NCBI GenBank assembly: GCA_947645195.1
Contig: CANSGD010001038.1
Location: forward strand, 310,001 to 374,000
Direction: 5' to 3'
Length of the DNA stretch: 64,000 nucleotides
DNA from: Patellifolia procumbens
Lineage: Eukaryota > Streptophyta > Magnoliopsida > Caryophyllales > Amaranthaceae
Shown: positions 24,890 through 37,564 of the stretch, piece after piece
Layout: each line of letters opens with the position of its first letter
How positions within the stretch are numbered: the stretch's first letter is position 1
The notes under the pieces: model-generated
Databases searched by the model: none
What the model was told of the DNA's origin: nothing
What the model saw: only the letters and a program-made list of their open reading frames with translations
Translations under genes and position numbers: made by a program

Positions 24890-26305
24890 CTACTATAATA
24901 TAATGAATTCGCTTTATAATTCATGAAAAGCTACAACATACTTAACCTTTATGTAGATGTAATGTCGATTGAATTTTGATGTAAGGAAAGAGGAGGGGGA
25001 TGACGGAGTAATGGATAACGAAAAATAAAGAAGAAAAGAATAGCCTAACTACTTCATGATTATACATTCTACTAATTAAGTTTCAATTTCTTTGACATAC
25101 ATCACCACATGCATATACGAATAGTACGAAACTTAATCAACTCTAGTTCTTTCTTTTCTTTTCTAGATGTAATGGTAATTAACATTTGATACACAAAAAA
25201 CTAAAGCAACCTGCTTAACTCCGATTCCTCCAATTCCTACTTAACAACTATGTGGATGTAGGTTCTGTTCGACAATAATAGTTGTGGTGGTAGTTGTTAG
25301 CTAGTAGCTCCGCAAAACGTTAGCATTCGTTAAAAGCAGTTGTTAGAGCAGTTAGTAATAAATATTTAGTTTACAATTTATTGAAAATATTATTGTATTT
25401 TTTTTCAACTTCTAAACTCTAGTTCTACCACTATTTTTTTTTACCTTTTATAATCACTACCTTGCCAAAAACCTTGATTTTTATAAAGTAGAGTTTTGAC
25501 CTAGTTAAAACACTAATGGTTACCTCTACCTCTAATACCAAACACGCCTGTAATGACAATGATCCTTAATAAATTGTTTTTTGGATTTTGCTAACATCAG
25601 CACTAAGAGATAAAATATACGTATAAGACATTTAATTTTCATTTTTCACTTACAGAAAATCCTATGTTTTAACCAGCAAAAGATGTCTTAATTTTATTTA
25701 TTGTTCAATTTAAATCTCTATACTGTAAGGGAAGAGGGGTGGGACACCAAACTTAATGTATTGCCTAATTTACCCTTTGTTGTTTAATTAATAATTTACA
25801 GAAAAAAACTGATTCAAAATACCAAAACTACTATGATATAGTTTTTGCACACATTGTATGCATATAAGACTAGTGTATTTAGTTCTTACATCTTAAGAAT
25901 TAGACATTTACGAACTTCTCCCATAATTGAGGAGGATTTAAATTTGAAATTCGAAATGGCAAAAGAAAAAGGATATCAGGTTCCAGAGGGGGAGCGTCAC
26001 AAAGAGTATAAGAATAACAAAAAGAAAAAAAAAGGGTCCCGCCAGAATTGAACCGTTTTAATTGAACTACATCAAACTGCTTCACATCCCCATTCCCCCC
26101 TGTTTTCTCCAATCATAACACAAAACGTCAACATAACGATCATAATAAAACTTTTGAACATAACGTTATAGGTTTCAAAATTAAAAATAAAAAAGCGAGA
26201 ATAATAATAATGAAATTTCCCGCCCAAAATAAAAGAAATAAATAAAGGCGAGTCCGTTTCTCTTATAATCACTCTCTCTCTACAACAACTTCTCTCTCTA
26301 AAACA
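24890..26305. other. Intergenic region and promoter side of the 26.3-kb gene
   Basis: Holds a possible degenerate MITE (25257-25553) and otherwise AT-rich sequence. The last about 40 bases before the start codon are CT-rich (CTCTCTCTCTACAACAACTTC), typical of plant 5' leaders. No TATA box could be assigned with confidence. Confidence 0.4.
25257..25553. mobile_element. Possible degenerate hAT-like MITE
   Basis: The left GTAGGTTCTGTTCGACA and the inverted right TACCAAACACGCCTG resemble each other loosely, with GGTGGTAG / CTACCTCTA blocks inside. No target duplication found. Confidence 0.3.
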
Positions 26306-29300
26306 ATGGAGGAACCATTGATAAACCAACAATCATCATCTTCATCTTTCGGTACGTTTCATTTTGTTTTCTTGATTGGCAAATGCTAACAAACGCCCCG
26401 GGAATATGATGTATACCCAAATTAATGCATTTTGGGGGAATATATTGAATGTTAATGAACGTGCGGGAGCTTTTGTTAGCAAGATCTTTTATTGTCTTTT
26501 TTCGGTAACTAAAACTGATTATGTTTCCAATTGTGGAAATCAAGGGAAATCGAAGCTTAGGTATCCACTGCGATCCGCTTCTAAAGTGAAGGATCAAACC
26601 TGCAACAAATCACCTGAATTTGCTAATAATTCGTCCTCCGCTACTTCCAAAAGGTTCTTTTTTCTTTTCCTTTCTGTTTTTGTCTATTTTTGTAATCTGA
26701 TTTGATTTGCTATGATTCTTTCGATATCGATGTTTTGCTAATGAGGTAGATGATGGTCATGCTGTGAATTTCTGATAATTACATATTATCTTTATTGAGA
26801 ATTTTTCAATGATTTTTTTTAGTTGTCTAGTGGCTGGCTGTGAAACTTTGCTGTATCAAAATTCTCTGTCGTGTGCAGTTGTTTTGTATGACATTGTCGC
26901 GTCATATATTACAAGTATTATTATAATGCTAGCATTAAATGGACGTGTTGCATGCAAAAGCGGTTAAAATTTTGTTTGTGATACGGTTAATTGTTGAATC
27001 AGTAAAGCAATTAGGATATCTTTATCTTTCTTTCTTTTTTCTTTGATTAACTTTTTCGTGTCACCCCCTCTCCATTTATATAAACGAGATACAAATATTA
27101 TCAGGTAGGAATTACGGTTTTGATAGCCTAATTGGGTTTATGTTTTCGAAATATTGTTTTTTTATTGATACATGAATTCAAGGTAGCTTTTTTCCCTGTT
27201 TCCACCATATTACAATTAGCCTTGTATATATGCAATGCGTGAGAAGGAGATAGTTAAAAAAGGATGACTGTTACAATCTGAAGAGTGAAAAGAAACTGTT
27301 TATGTTAAAAAACTGCCACCCTTTTCAAAGTTTCGCTAAACTGTTTTTTTTTAGGTGTCCCATGCCTCTTCCCTTATGATATAAATATAGGTTAATGTTT
27401 GTATCTTTGGATCATACAAAAGCATGGCGCGATGGATTGCAGGGCGTAACTTTGTGGTACAAACGTGTCAAAGTTTTGCTCTGCTCTTTTAAGATTGGAC
27501 GAATGTACTAGTCCTTTAAATCGATGTGTGATCAGGTTTTCTGCTTCCATTAGTTTAACAAGGACCGTGTCATTTGGGCTTAAGCGGATATCTTGTATGA
27601 TAGTTGGATATGTCGTTGAGGTGTTAGCTTTATCATCATGGAACATGGGATAACTCGAGTAGTTCTTACCCATATAATGTCATATCAAAGCAAAGTTGTT
27701 AGGATTTTATTTTGGTCTCTCTAAGCTTTGAGTTGTGTCGAAGTTCAAATCTTGTAAGTTAATGTCAAGATGCTAATGAGTTTTATTCCTAGTTAGAAAT
27801 TTAAGTCCACACCGCACTAATCCTTCCTGTGTTGCACTCTAATTGCATTACAAAAACGAAATGCACACATCGTCATGTGTTTATTGCATCTCATCAATTC
27901 CTTATTGGGGACGACATGTAATCTTCAGGGGAAGGACTTCCAATATGAGCAAAAGTGTGAGTGTTCTTGAGCTCTCGGGCAAGGACAAGAACAAGGACAA
28001 GGAGAAAGCTACTAAGCCGCCAAGAAGGCTGTCAATTCCTGCAAAGTCAACTGTCAGCCCTAGGCAAAATTCTGCTAGCAACATCACTCCAATTTCAGAA
28101 GCTAGGTCGAAGAGATTGGCTAATGCCCAGGAAAATTTTGGAACGCCGCAATCTGATGTTTCTAAATCATCGACACGTAGGAAATTCAACATCCTGTCAT
28201 CAGCATCATATTGGCTATCACAAATTAAGCTCTCAGAGTCTGCTAACAAACACTCAATTTCACTCGGCTTTTTCAAGCTTGCTCTTGAGGCAGGATCCGA
28301 GGTAGTACATCTTGGCTTTTAGTGTAGCGGTTTGTTGTGAAGGAAATAGTAATTTAGCTGCCTGGGTGTTAGTAACGAAATTTTTAGCTAAAAGATTTAA
28401 TCACTTTAAGCTGTTACTGTATTAAGCTTGAGAAGCGCATTGTTTGAAACTTTAAATTATGACATGAGGCATATCGTTTTGGGTTTTTAAGAGACAGTGT
28501 CCCTTGGTGAAGCGTAGGTAGTTGCTAAGTATACGATTTTTTTCTTGGGGGTGGGCATAGTTTGTTGACAATTATTGTTTTCTTGGGAGGGCAAAGTTGG
28601 GTGACATACTGTTAAAATGCAAAGTCAGCCATGTAGTTGTGTACATAACAGCATATTTTGGTCATATATATTAGAACTGTGGACACCAATTTTAGTATCT
28701 GTTATGTGCAGTATTTCTCTGCTGCCCTGAACCAAAATTTATGCTTCTTTTCTGTTGTACGAATTTACTGTTATTGCTATCTAAAAGAAAAAAATCAGAG
28801 ATGTAGTTCATACAGAGATTTCTATGTAAAAGACAAATTTATGCTGCCCTAATACTATCATTCTTCTGCAGCCAATGCAGCGACTGCGCGAGGAGCTAAA
28901 ATCGTATGCACAGAAGCACAACCTTGCTGAATTTGGAGTTGCTGTTAAGAGTTTATTTGAAAGTTACGAAATCTCTGAAACCTTTGAACAATTGCAAGAA
29001 TCTGTGAGCTGCTCTCATGTTCCTGACGATGCAACAACTCTCTCTAGTGAGGACGTTCAGAGCAACTCTTCTACGTCAGCAACCAAAAAGTTCAAACCGA
29101 AACCTTTAAGTGTTGATACTCAAGCTTCGTCAGCAAAAACTTCTTCCAAGGAAACTCTACAAAGGATTGCTACAGTGGCTAAGATGCGATCATCTGTTAA
29201 CCGTGAGTCTGTTAAACCAAGATCAATCACAGAAAGTGGGGCCAATAACATCAAGAAGAAAGTTCAAAAGTTAGGCAAGCAAGAGTCAAATGATGGAGAG

Positions 29301-29691
29301 AAGTTCAAGAAGCAGGATGAAAAATCAGTCTCTGAAGAAGGTACATAGCATGATTGTAACGAGTTTTTGTAATGTACTCAGTTAGTCAGTTGGCTTGAGA
29401 TTGATTTTGGTTGTTTGCTTACATTGCACAGTCATAGCCAAACCACAAGACATCGAGAAAACACTAGAGGGAAACAAAGAAAATATGGTAAAGGTAATTT
29501 CTGCCTTACAACTCATCTTAACTAATTGAAGTGGATCACCCGAAACTAGCTTATTGTAAGCTTGTTACGGGTTTCCTTTTCTTAACTGTCTTACCATGCA
29601 TAGAAAATGTCAATTTGTGCACTTAATATATGTGCTGATTTTGCAGGATGCTCCGCTTATGGGAGAGGTAATTATCGCAGAAGGCAATTAA
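26306..29691 (+). CDS. Conserved-looking plant protein, function unknown (spliced)
   Basis: The start ATG at 26306 (AACAATGGAG, good context) gives MEEPLINQQSSSSSF. Exons: 26306-26351, about 26545-26653, 27929-28301, 28872-29340, 29432-29487 (or -29493), 29647-29691; all borders GT-AG with consistent phases (1,2,0,1,0), about 365-367 aa. Exon 2 could instead start at 26470, which is also in phase; 26545 has a better branch-site context. Recognisable blocks: KSKLRYPLRSASKVKD, then KPPRRLSIPAK, SNITPISEARSKR, FNILSSASYWLSQIKLSESA, KHSISLGFFKLALEAGSE and MQRLREELKSYAQKHNL. The C-terminal third is Ser/Lys-rich. It has no signal peptide or catalytic motif. The middle blocks look strongly conserved in plants from memory, but I cannot name the family. 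Confidence 0.78.
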
Positions 29692-31183
29692 AGCATATTC
29701 AGAAACAAGAATGTGTTCATCTAAGATAATAGCTTTTATACAATTAGTAGAGGTTTGTCTTCATTGGTTTTAGTGGAGGGCTTCCTGTTTGTAGAAAGTA
29801 TTACAGTATCAGTTTGTCGTGCAAGATATTCTCTTTTTTTTTTTCCCTCCACTTGTATTTGTTTATTTCTTCTACAGGTGGGCTTGAATCTTTGCTTTAT
29901 CATACAGCACTCTGTTAAGGTGTTAATATTAGAATGTATTGCAACATATCATTGCTGTTGGCTGCCTTTTTATCACAAAATCAGTTTAATTTGATTGATG
30001 AATTGTGCCTTGATATGAATCATGCAACTGAATTCCCCATCCTTTTTTTACAGATCATTTAGGGTAGCGCTCGCACCTAACCTCACCATTAGTTTGTGAT
30101 ATCTAATGCAAAATTATAATGGATTAGAAGCATATGTCATGTTGCATGTTTCACTTGCCTAAATTTGACGGATCAATAAATAAAATCAATCAATTAGCTG
30201 AAGTTGGAAAAACTGTCGCATAGAACTCTATTATGTGATGACATACCAATAGTTTATTTTGTTGAATGTAGATACTTTTAAGACTAAAAGGAAGTGAATA
30301 ACAATGCCTAGTTTCCATTTCACGTCCAAGTAATCAACATTCCTGCAAATTAATATTGATCTTCCGATCTCATTTTGTCAATGTTAGTGTTGATTTCCTA
30401 TCTTTCCTTTGTTCATCTTTGTTTCGTTATCAACTAAATCACCTGTTATCTTGAACAATAGTCCCTCTTTCCTCAATTTCTATTCTGACCTCTTTCCTCA
30501 ATTTCTATTCTCCATATCATCATCCGTAAATAATAACATCTTTTACGACAAAAACCAGTTATGTATATCATTGTAAGATATTATAATTGACTGTCCAAGG
30601 ATATCTTCTGAACAACATGATATACGTATGCTCATGTGAACGTGAGATACATAAAGAAGTAAGGTCCTCTACTTTAAAGACAGAGCTTCAACTTTGCTGA
30701 GAGCGGGCTTGCAAGGCCTCACACTTGCTCGGCAAGGATCTTAGGATAAGGGACCCAAGTATTTCATGAAGGACTCAGATCACTACTAGAAAATAATACT
30801 AGTTGCTTATGAGAAAGTTAGCATATAACAATATATGGTCAACATGTAGGTAAGATAGAGAAATGGGCAGTCACGGTGTTTTTCGGGTTGAATAAAAGGT
30901 ACAACTTAGGACACGGGAAGATAGAGAAAATGTATTAAAGGTTGATGTAACAGAAATATATATTGAGATGGATTTAATAAAAAATTATGTTGATACAATA
31001 AGTAAAAGATTTTTCGATCAAAGTTTGTAGCTAGACAGTACGACGAATCAAGTGTTGAAGAAAGGAGGAAATAAGTAGGATTTGGAGAGAGTATTTTGAA
31101 TAATAATGGAGATAAGACATGCACAATATACTCATATATTTGGAAGGAATTATGTATTTTTCCTTCTTCAATTGAGATCAAGA
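29692..31183. other. 3' flank and intergenic region
   Basis: Presumed 3' UTR of the 26.3-kb gene in the first about 350 bases. The remainder is AT-rich with no gene or paired repeat recognised. A minus-strand 91-codon frame (30906-31181) has no domain similarity and is probably chance. Confidence 0.4.
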
Positions 31184-31337
31184 CGTTGTTCTTTTTGGAC
31201 TAAATAAAGCAGAAGTGAACTGAAACAAAATGAAACCTCTGATTTAGCTAGAGCTCAACTAAATTGGACTTAAATGAACTGAGCTAAACTGAACTGAAAT
31301 TAGTTTACATCAATTCAGTCCAAAAGAACAGGGCTTA
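31184..31337. mobile_element. Short MITE of the CTGAACT family
   Basis: The left end TTGTTCTTTTTGGACT is inverted at the right (AGTCCAAAAGAACAGGGC), with AACTGAGCTAAACTGAACTG inside. About 155 bases, non-coding, related in sequence style to 6957-7256 and 43344-46324. Confidence 0.5.
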
Positions 31338-32054
31338 ACTCTAGTATGCATTGTATATTTGTATGCATAATAATGTTAGAATACACCTATTTGTCGAGGG
31401 TAACTTTAATGAGATAGTTGGTTTACTTTCATGAGAAAGAAGATCACTCTAATTATTCAAAAGGGGATTACTTTGATTAAAAAAAAGGTCAATATAATGA
31501 AAAAGACGGGTCACTTAAGAATTATTGTAAAAGTCGTTACTTCGGAATTATTGCATAATAAGATTACTGTGCAACATAAAATTAATAAATTACGATAGTT
31601 ATTAAACAAGTTTGGGAAGGCAATAATTGTAATCCTCAATATTTCTCACGGAGCTTAATATCAAGTCAATAAGTGTGTGTAGCAATTTGCATCCAAATAG
31701 ATTAGTTTCACAAAAGAGCATTCACATTACTTGAATTTCTTTCGAATTTCTTTTCATGATCTTCAATATAAAAAGTAAATTGTTTAATTCCGCCTCAAAC
31801 ACTATCAACTATTGACCGAAGTTGGAAAATTCGTCATGTTTCTACCCAAGATAAAATATGGGAGAAAGGTCTAACCACTTGTGATTAGTGCGTTTTGGTC
31901 TTTTTGGGTATTGTTATATTGTTAGTGATCAATTGATGGTTGTTTAATATTTCCACTAGTCTTGTAAAATTTACACACTTTAACTCTTGCGCTCGGCAAA
32001 ACAAGAGTTAATATTTTGACAATATAAATTGAGATGGTTTAGAGAAGATCACAA
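31338..32054. other. No feature recognised
   Basis: About 700 bases of AT-rich DNA between MITEs. I see no gene and no repeat pair. Confidence 0.5.
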
Positions 32055-32063
32055 TTCATCGTA

Positions 32064-32419
32064 GGAAAAATTGTCAGAAAATACCAAGGTTTTAGCACTT
32101 TTTGAAAATAAATACCAAGGAGTTACGAAATGTGAAATAAATACCAACAAGTTATATTTTCTTAGAAATCCATACCAACTAACAAATATCCGTCTATTTT
32201 TCCGTCACTTTCCCACCCAAATTTAACTCATCTTAGATTTTCTGTTGTTCAGAGATGAAGTTGAACAGATTTCTAAGACGGAAAAATAGACGTATATTTG
32301 TTATTTGGTATGGATTTCTAAGAAAAACATAACTTGTTGGTATTTATTCTACATTTCGAAACTCCTTGGTATTTATTTTGAAAAAGTGCTAAATCCTGGT
32401 ATTTTCTGACAATTTTTCC
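32064..32419. mobile_element. Mutator-type MITE with about 145-base TIRs
   Basis: Left arm GGAAAAATTGTCAGAAAATA and the following about 125 bases are inverted, with few mismatches, at the right end. The flanking 9-mers TTCATCGTA (32055-32063) and TTCATCCTA (32420-32428) match at 8 of 9, as expected for Mutator. Almost the whole 356 bases can fold back. Part of a relative lies at about 50198-50345. Confidence 0.85.
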
Positions 32420-32516
32420 TTCATCCTATAAACATTTTTGGTAGAAACAGAAAGTGTCAAGATGAACTAAAACTATTATCTTAGTATTCGCAATAGTTAA
32501 TTGCTACTAGGAATTA

Positions 32517-34139
32517 CTCCCTCCGTTTTTCTAATATGTACATTTTTCTATTTTGGGGTGTTTATTTTAATTGATACATTTATATCTTTTCTCATAAATG
32601 GAAGATTGACCCACCTAATTATTACACTTCTCTCTCATTTTTCTTTCATTCTCTCTACCTTTTTCGGGTTTTCCTTACTTTTACTATCCTTCTCGAACGC
32701 TTTCCTGGAATGGTGCCGAAAAAGAAAATAATTCCCATAATGGTGTTCAGTTTAGACTAATTCCGTTTTATGGTGTTCAATTAGGTTTGGATGAATAATT
32801 CTCATGATGGTGTTTAGTTTAATAATTCCGCTTTATGGTATTCAACTAGGTTCAAGTGTGGAGGGTTGGTTTGTGATAAAAAGTAACTCTCACAATGGTG
32901 TTCGATTTACAATAATTCAACTTTATGGTGTTTAACTAATCAGCAATGTCTCCTGACTATTTTTGTTTAACAATGTATTTTTTTTCTTACGAGAACATGT
33001 AAAATAAACCTTCTATGCTTATTTATCAATTTTTCCATCCAAATTGGACATGTATTCTCATAAAACTTGGACGATGATATTTTAACACGGCAACTCCAAG
33101 CACAAAAACACAACCTTTGGGCCTATGTTCCCCTCCATTTTTGTTTGTGGAAGTCGCGCATATCAACCCAAATTTTTAGCCTTAATTCCGATTCACAAAA
33201 GAGAGGGAAAAAAGAGATTCAATGACATATAAGTTGACCTTCCGGACCGAAATAGACAACAAGGTGTGTAATTTGATATAATGTCATATAAAGTGCTTTC
33301 TCACAAAATTATATAAGGTATTTTTTCACAAAGTGTTTAACTTATAAGGTCTTGTTTTACAAAATTTCCAAGTTAATCGTACAAGTAATGTCATTTTTTT
33401 AAAAAAAAAACTAACAACAAAGAAATAGAAAATAATAGTAATAAACAAGCGCTTAACTTTTACCTTTCATGTATTTTAATTTGTTGGGCGCATAGAAGAA
33501 AATCTAACTATAGGGCAAATAAATTCCATATTGGTGTTACTTAAGCTTGGTTTAAGGACCTTAATTTTTTTGACTCCGGTTTACCAACCCTAATATTTTA
33601 TCTTCCTATTTTTTTCAATCATAATAATTCCAGGTCAGGTTTATTAAATGATTATTACGGTATTTTTGGTGCTTGGAGTTGGTATGTTAAAATACTATCT
33701 TCTAAGTTTTTGGAGAACACATATCCAATTTGGATGAATTTTTTTGATAAATGGGCATAGAAGGTTTGTTTTGCATGTTCTCGTAAGAAAAAGAAATACA
33801 TTGTTAAACAAAAATAGCATGGAGTTGTTGTTAATTGGGTAAACACCATAAAGTTGAATTATTGCAAATTGAACACCGTTATGAGAGTTTTTTTTAACAC
33901 AAACCAACCCTCCACACCCGAACTTAGTTGAACACCATAAAGCGGAATTATTGTAAACTGAACACCATCATGAGAATTGTTTATATATTTCAAACCAAAC
34001 CTCCACATCTGAACCTAATTGAACACCATAAAACGAAATAAGTCTAAACTGAACAGCATTGTGGGAATTACTTTCTTTTTTGACACCATTCTAAAAAAGC
34101 ATTCATCCTTCTCTTTTACTTCTGTACTTTTTTTCTTGG
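32517..34139. mobile_element. Stowaway-like element split by a Mutator-type insertion
   Basis: Left part 32517-32694 begins CTCCCTCCGTTTTTCTAATATG after a TA. It closely follows the intact relative at 43651-43896 (ACCTAATTATTACACTTCTC). Homology resumes at 34105 (TTACTTCTGTACTTTTTTTCTTGG) and stops at the Copia LTR, so its right terminus is missing. Confidence 0.7.
32695..34104. mobile_element. Mutator-type element (1.4 kb) with perfect 9-base TSD
   Basis: TIRs start GAACGCTTTCCTGGAATGGTG (left) and inverted GAATGCTTTTTTAGAATGGTG (right) and extend about 400 bases. Each arm contains two to three copies of an about 65-90-base sub-repeat (ATGGTGTTCAGTTTA then TTATGGTGTTCAACTAGG). The 9-mer ATCCTTCTC is duplicated exactly at 32686-32694 and 34105-34113. 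The interior (about 33110-33650) has no transposase. Inserted into a Stowaway-like element. Confidence 0.88.
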
Positions 34140-37100
34140 TGTTGATTAGGGTAATTTGGTAATTAGGCTCTTAGTAGATTTTGTAAAGATATTCTGTATC
34201 TCTATATATATGATGCCAGGCAACCTACACAGGTTAGCCGATCATTTTTATTCTCAATACTAGCACATGGTATCAAGAACCTAGGTTTAATATTTATTTA
34301 TTCCGCACTTAAACCTACGTTTTTTTCCTCAAACCCTAACCACCGGTTGGATTTGATTTTTTTCCGGCGACATCAGCCATGTCCGCCGCCCACCACGCCA
34401 CCGCCATCGACACCAACGTCGCCAGCCCCCGGACGCCCTTCCACCAGCGTGCGTCCCCCGTTGCTCCGTCAACGGCTGCAGCGAGATCCTCCCCGACGAT
34501 CCCTGCTCTCTTCCACAGCAACCCTTATAGCGGTTCTGTTGCTGCTGTTTCAACAGCGGCCACCACCACTGCTGCCGCCACCAGTGGTGCGGTGGGCTTG
34601 TCCGCGCAGATGTGGTCCTATCCGCCACCACCGCCCCTCCTTGGCGGTTCTTCATCAGCGAACGATGCAAGCCCTTCTTTCATGCGGCCCACGTCAAGAT
34701 CCGTTCTTTATTTCCCTCCGGGTTTTGGACCCTACACGAGTGGTGGCAACAGCCACCCACTCTCGTTTCCCGTGCCCTACACTCCTCCTTCTCTCCCGTC
34801 CGCGGCCTCGTTTGCACATCAGGATATTACTCGTTTTGTTACCATCAAATTAGCATCACCCGAAGATTATCTTATGTGGAAAACTCAGGTGACATGTTTT
34901 CTTTCCACGCATCAATTACTTGGTATTGTAGAAGGTACCATTACCGTCCCTTCTCCTACTTATGTTGATAATTTAGGTCAATCTTTGCCTAATCCGCAAT
35001 TTTATGAGTATATGAGACTTGATCAACAAATTAAATTGTGGTTATATGCATCGATTTCCCGTGATATTATGATGGATGTGCATGAGTTACGGACCGCTGT
35101 TGAGATTTGGACTAGGTTGCAGACATGTTTTCTGCATGCTAGTATGGCTCGTTCTATGGAGTTAAAAGGTCGTCTTAGTCATATAAAAAAATCTGATCAA
35201 CAGACCATGGAAGTGTTTTTACGTGATATTAAGATAATTGTTGATTCCTTAGCTGCTATTCAGTGTCCTGTCTCTCAGTATGATTTGGTTCAGTATACTT
35301 TGACTGCTCTGGATCAGGATCGTGACTATGATGCTCTTGTTACAATTTTGTCCCAATTTCAAACGTCCTTGACGTTTGATGATCTTCGTCCTAAGCTTCT
35401 TCAGCATGAGCAACGCATTAAAGCTATGTGTGCTTATGTTGAGACCTCTCCTACTCATCAGGCTCTAGTTGCAGTTCAGTCTGGATCTTCAGGGTCTCAA
35501 TCATCTACTTCAGGTGGTTCGAATTCTAAAGGTCCAGGGGGGTGGTAAGAACAAAAACAGGAACAACAATTGTAACAAGGGTGGTCGTGGTAACCATGGA
35601 GGACGCGGCAATGGAGGACAGGGTGGTCGTGGCAATGCAGGCCGCACTAATGGTATGGGTAATTTTCATGATGTTTCGTATGTTGATTATTCTTGTGCCA
35701 ATTATGTTGCTAATGATTTGTCTTCGGCAGGAAGTAATCCATCTAACGGCAATTTAGCCACCACTCCTTCTTCCGATACTTGTGGTCTTTGTTGGTATCC
35801 AGGTCACCAAGCAGCCTATTGCCCTCAACGCTTCAATCATAGCTTTGTACCTTCTTCTCCTGATGGTGTCACACGTGCCCTAGCTGCACTGTCTGTTGGT
35901 GGTGAAACAAATGACTCCGTTTGGTATCCAGATTCTGGAGCCGCCTCTCACATGACCTCACAGGATGGTAAGCTATCTAACGCTCTTCCTTACACTGGTT
36001 CGAGTTCTATTGTTGTTGGTGATGGCACACGACTTCCCATTAATAAACTTGGTAATTTGCTTCTGTCTTCCCCTAGTCGCCCCCTTCGCCTCACGAAGGT
36101 GTGTCATGTTCCCCAGTTAAAACATAATCTGATGTCTGTTCAAAAGTTATGTCAGGATAATTCTTGCATAGTCTGTTTTGACGGGTCTTCTGTTTGTGTT
36201 AAGGACAAGACCACGGGGGCAGTTCTATTGCGGGGAATCAGTAGGAATGGTGTCTACCCTATTCAGCCTCATATCCTAGAGTCCGAGTCATCTTCTAGAG
36301 TTCGTTCAGAGTCTTCCCGAGTCTGCCCAGAGTCGTCTGTTCCTGCCCTCTTAGCCACCAAGGAGTCTGGAGATGTTTGGCATACTCGCCTTGGTCATCC
36401 TTCTGCTAGAGTTTTAGGAAGTTTACGTTCACAGAACTTAATTTCATGTAATTCTAAGTTTCATGACGATTGTGTTCATTGCAAATTAGGAAAGATACAT
36501 CGTTTGCCCTTTGAGTCTGTGACTCATCGTGCCCCTATCCCTTATATTTGATACATAGTGACCTTTGGCAATCGCCCGTTAAATCTAATCAGTTTTTTCA
36601 GTATTATGTGGTTTTTGTTGATGATTATTCACGTTTTTCTTGGCTATATCCACTTAAACTGAAATCTGATGTCTATTCGACCTTCTTAGCTTTTCAAAAA
36701 CTTGTTGAGAACTTGTTTAATTCCAAAATTAAATTTTTTCAAAGTGATGGTGGACGTGAATTTGGTAACACTCCTTTACTACAACATTTCTGTGATTCGG
36801 GAATTTATTTTCGAAAGTCTTGTGCTCGGACTCAAGCGCAGAATGGTGTTGCAGAAAGGAAACCTCGAACCATTATTGAGATGGCCCGCACTATGCTTAT
36901 TCAATCTGAATTGCCACCTCGATATTGGGTTGATGCGTGTTATACGGCGGTTTATACGATAAACCGTCTTCCCAGTTCGGCATTGCAGGGTTCATCCCCG
37001 TTTGCTAAACTGTTTCATCGTCCCCCCTCCTATGAGTTTTTGAAATGTTTTGGTTGTGCCTGTTTTCCGTTGTTTTTAGATCCTAAAATCAATAAATTAC

Positions 37101-37564
37101 AGGCTAAGACGATTCAATGTGTTTTTATTGGCTATGCATCAAATTATAAGGGTTATCGATGTCTTGATCCTGTTTCTGGCAAAGTCTATACAAGTCGCCA
37201 TGTGTTGTTTAGTGAACGTAAATTTCCTTATCGTTCCCTTGTGTCTAGCACACCCCTTGGGTCGTCTATGGATGAGTCTCTTGACCCCTTAGTTTGGTTC
37301 CCGAGTCTTCCCTCTGTCGAGTCGGTTTGCCCTCTGTCTCGTTTCCCCGAGCACGCCGCATCACGGGGGCACATGCAGCAACCCGCTGCCTGCCCGCAGG
37401 ATGCAAGCGTGCCCGAGGATTCTACTCCCATCCGTGGCCACCCGCAGCCTCGCATACCTGCGCCCGCAGGATGCCCGGCTGCCCAGCACACGGATGCTGC
37501 CTGCCCGCAGCAGCACCCCGCGCCCACAGGTATGCAAGCTGTTAAAAAACGGTCAGCACATTAA
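34140..37564 (+). mobile_element. Truncated Copia retrotransposon
   Basis: A short LTR (about 34140-34267, TGTTGATTAGGG to AGCACA, with TATATATATGATG inside) is followed by the initiator-Met-type primer site TGGTATCAAGAACC at 34268. Gag, protease and integrase follow. Homology stops near 37550. There is no reverse transcriptase, RNase H or 3' LTR, so the element is 3' truncated. Confidence 0.85.
34379..37564 (+). pseudogene. Copia gag-protease-integrase (frameshifted)
   Basis: Frame 1 (34379-35548): low-complexity Ala/Pro/Ser N-terminus, then a UBN2-type Gag (YLMWKTQVTCFLSTHQLLGI to HEQRIKAM). A frameshift at the G run near 35540 leads into frame 2 (to 36551). This has an Asn/Gly-rich basic stretch, a zinc knuckle (CGLCWYPGHQAAYC), the protease motif VWYPDSGAASHMT and the GAG-pre-integrase VWHTRLGHPS with CVHCKLGK. 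A second shift near 36545 restores frame 1 for the integrase core (DDYSRFSW, QSDGGREF, RTQAQNGVAERKPRTI). This is followed by a Cys/Pro/Gln-rich tail to a stop at 37562-37564. The two shifts compensate. Confidence 0.88.

Noticed and set aside
26376..26705. Independent 109-codon gene starting at 26376
   Set aside because: It has no ATG at its start, and its last part splices in phase to downstream exons; it is better read as containing exon 2 of the 26.3-kb gene.
34329..34853. Pro/Arg-rich frames on both strands at the start of the Copia gag
   Set aside because: They are shadow frames of the GC-rich Ala/Pro-rich Gag N-terminus.
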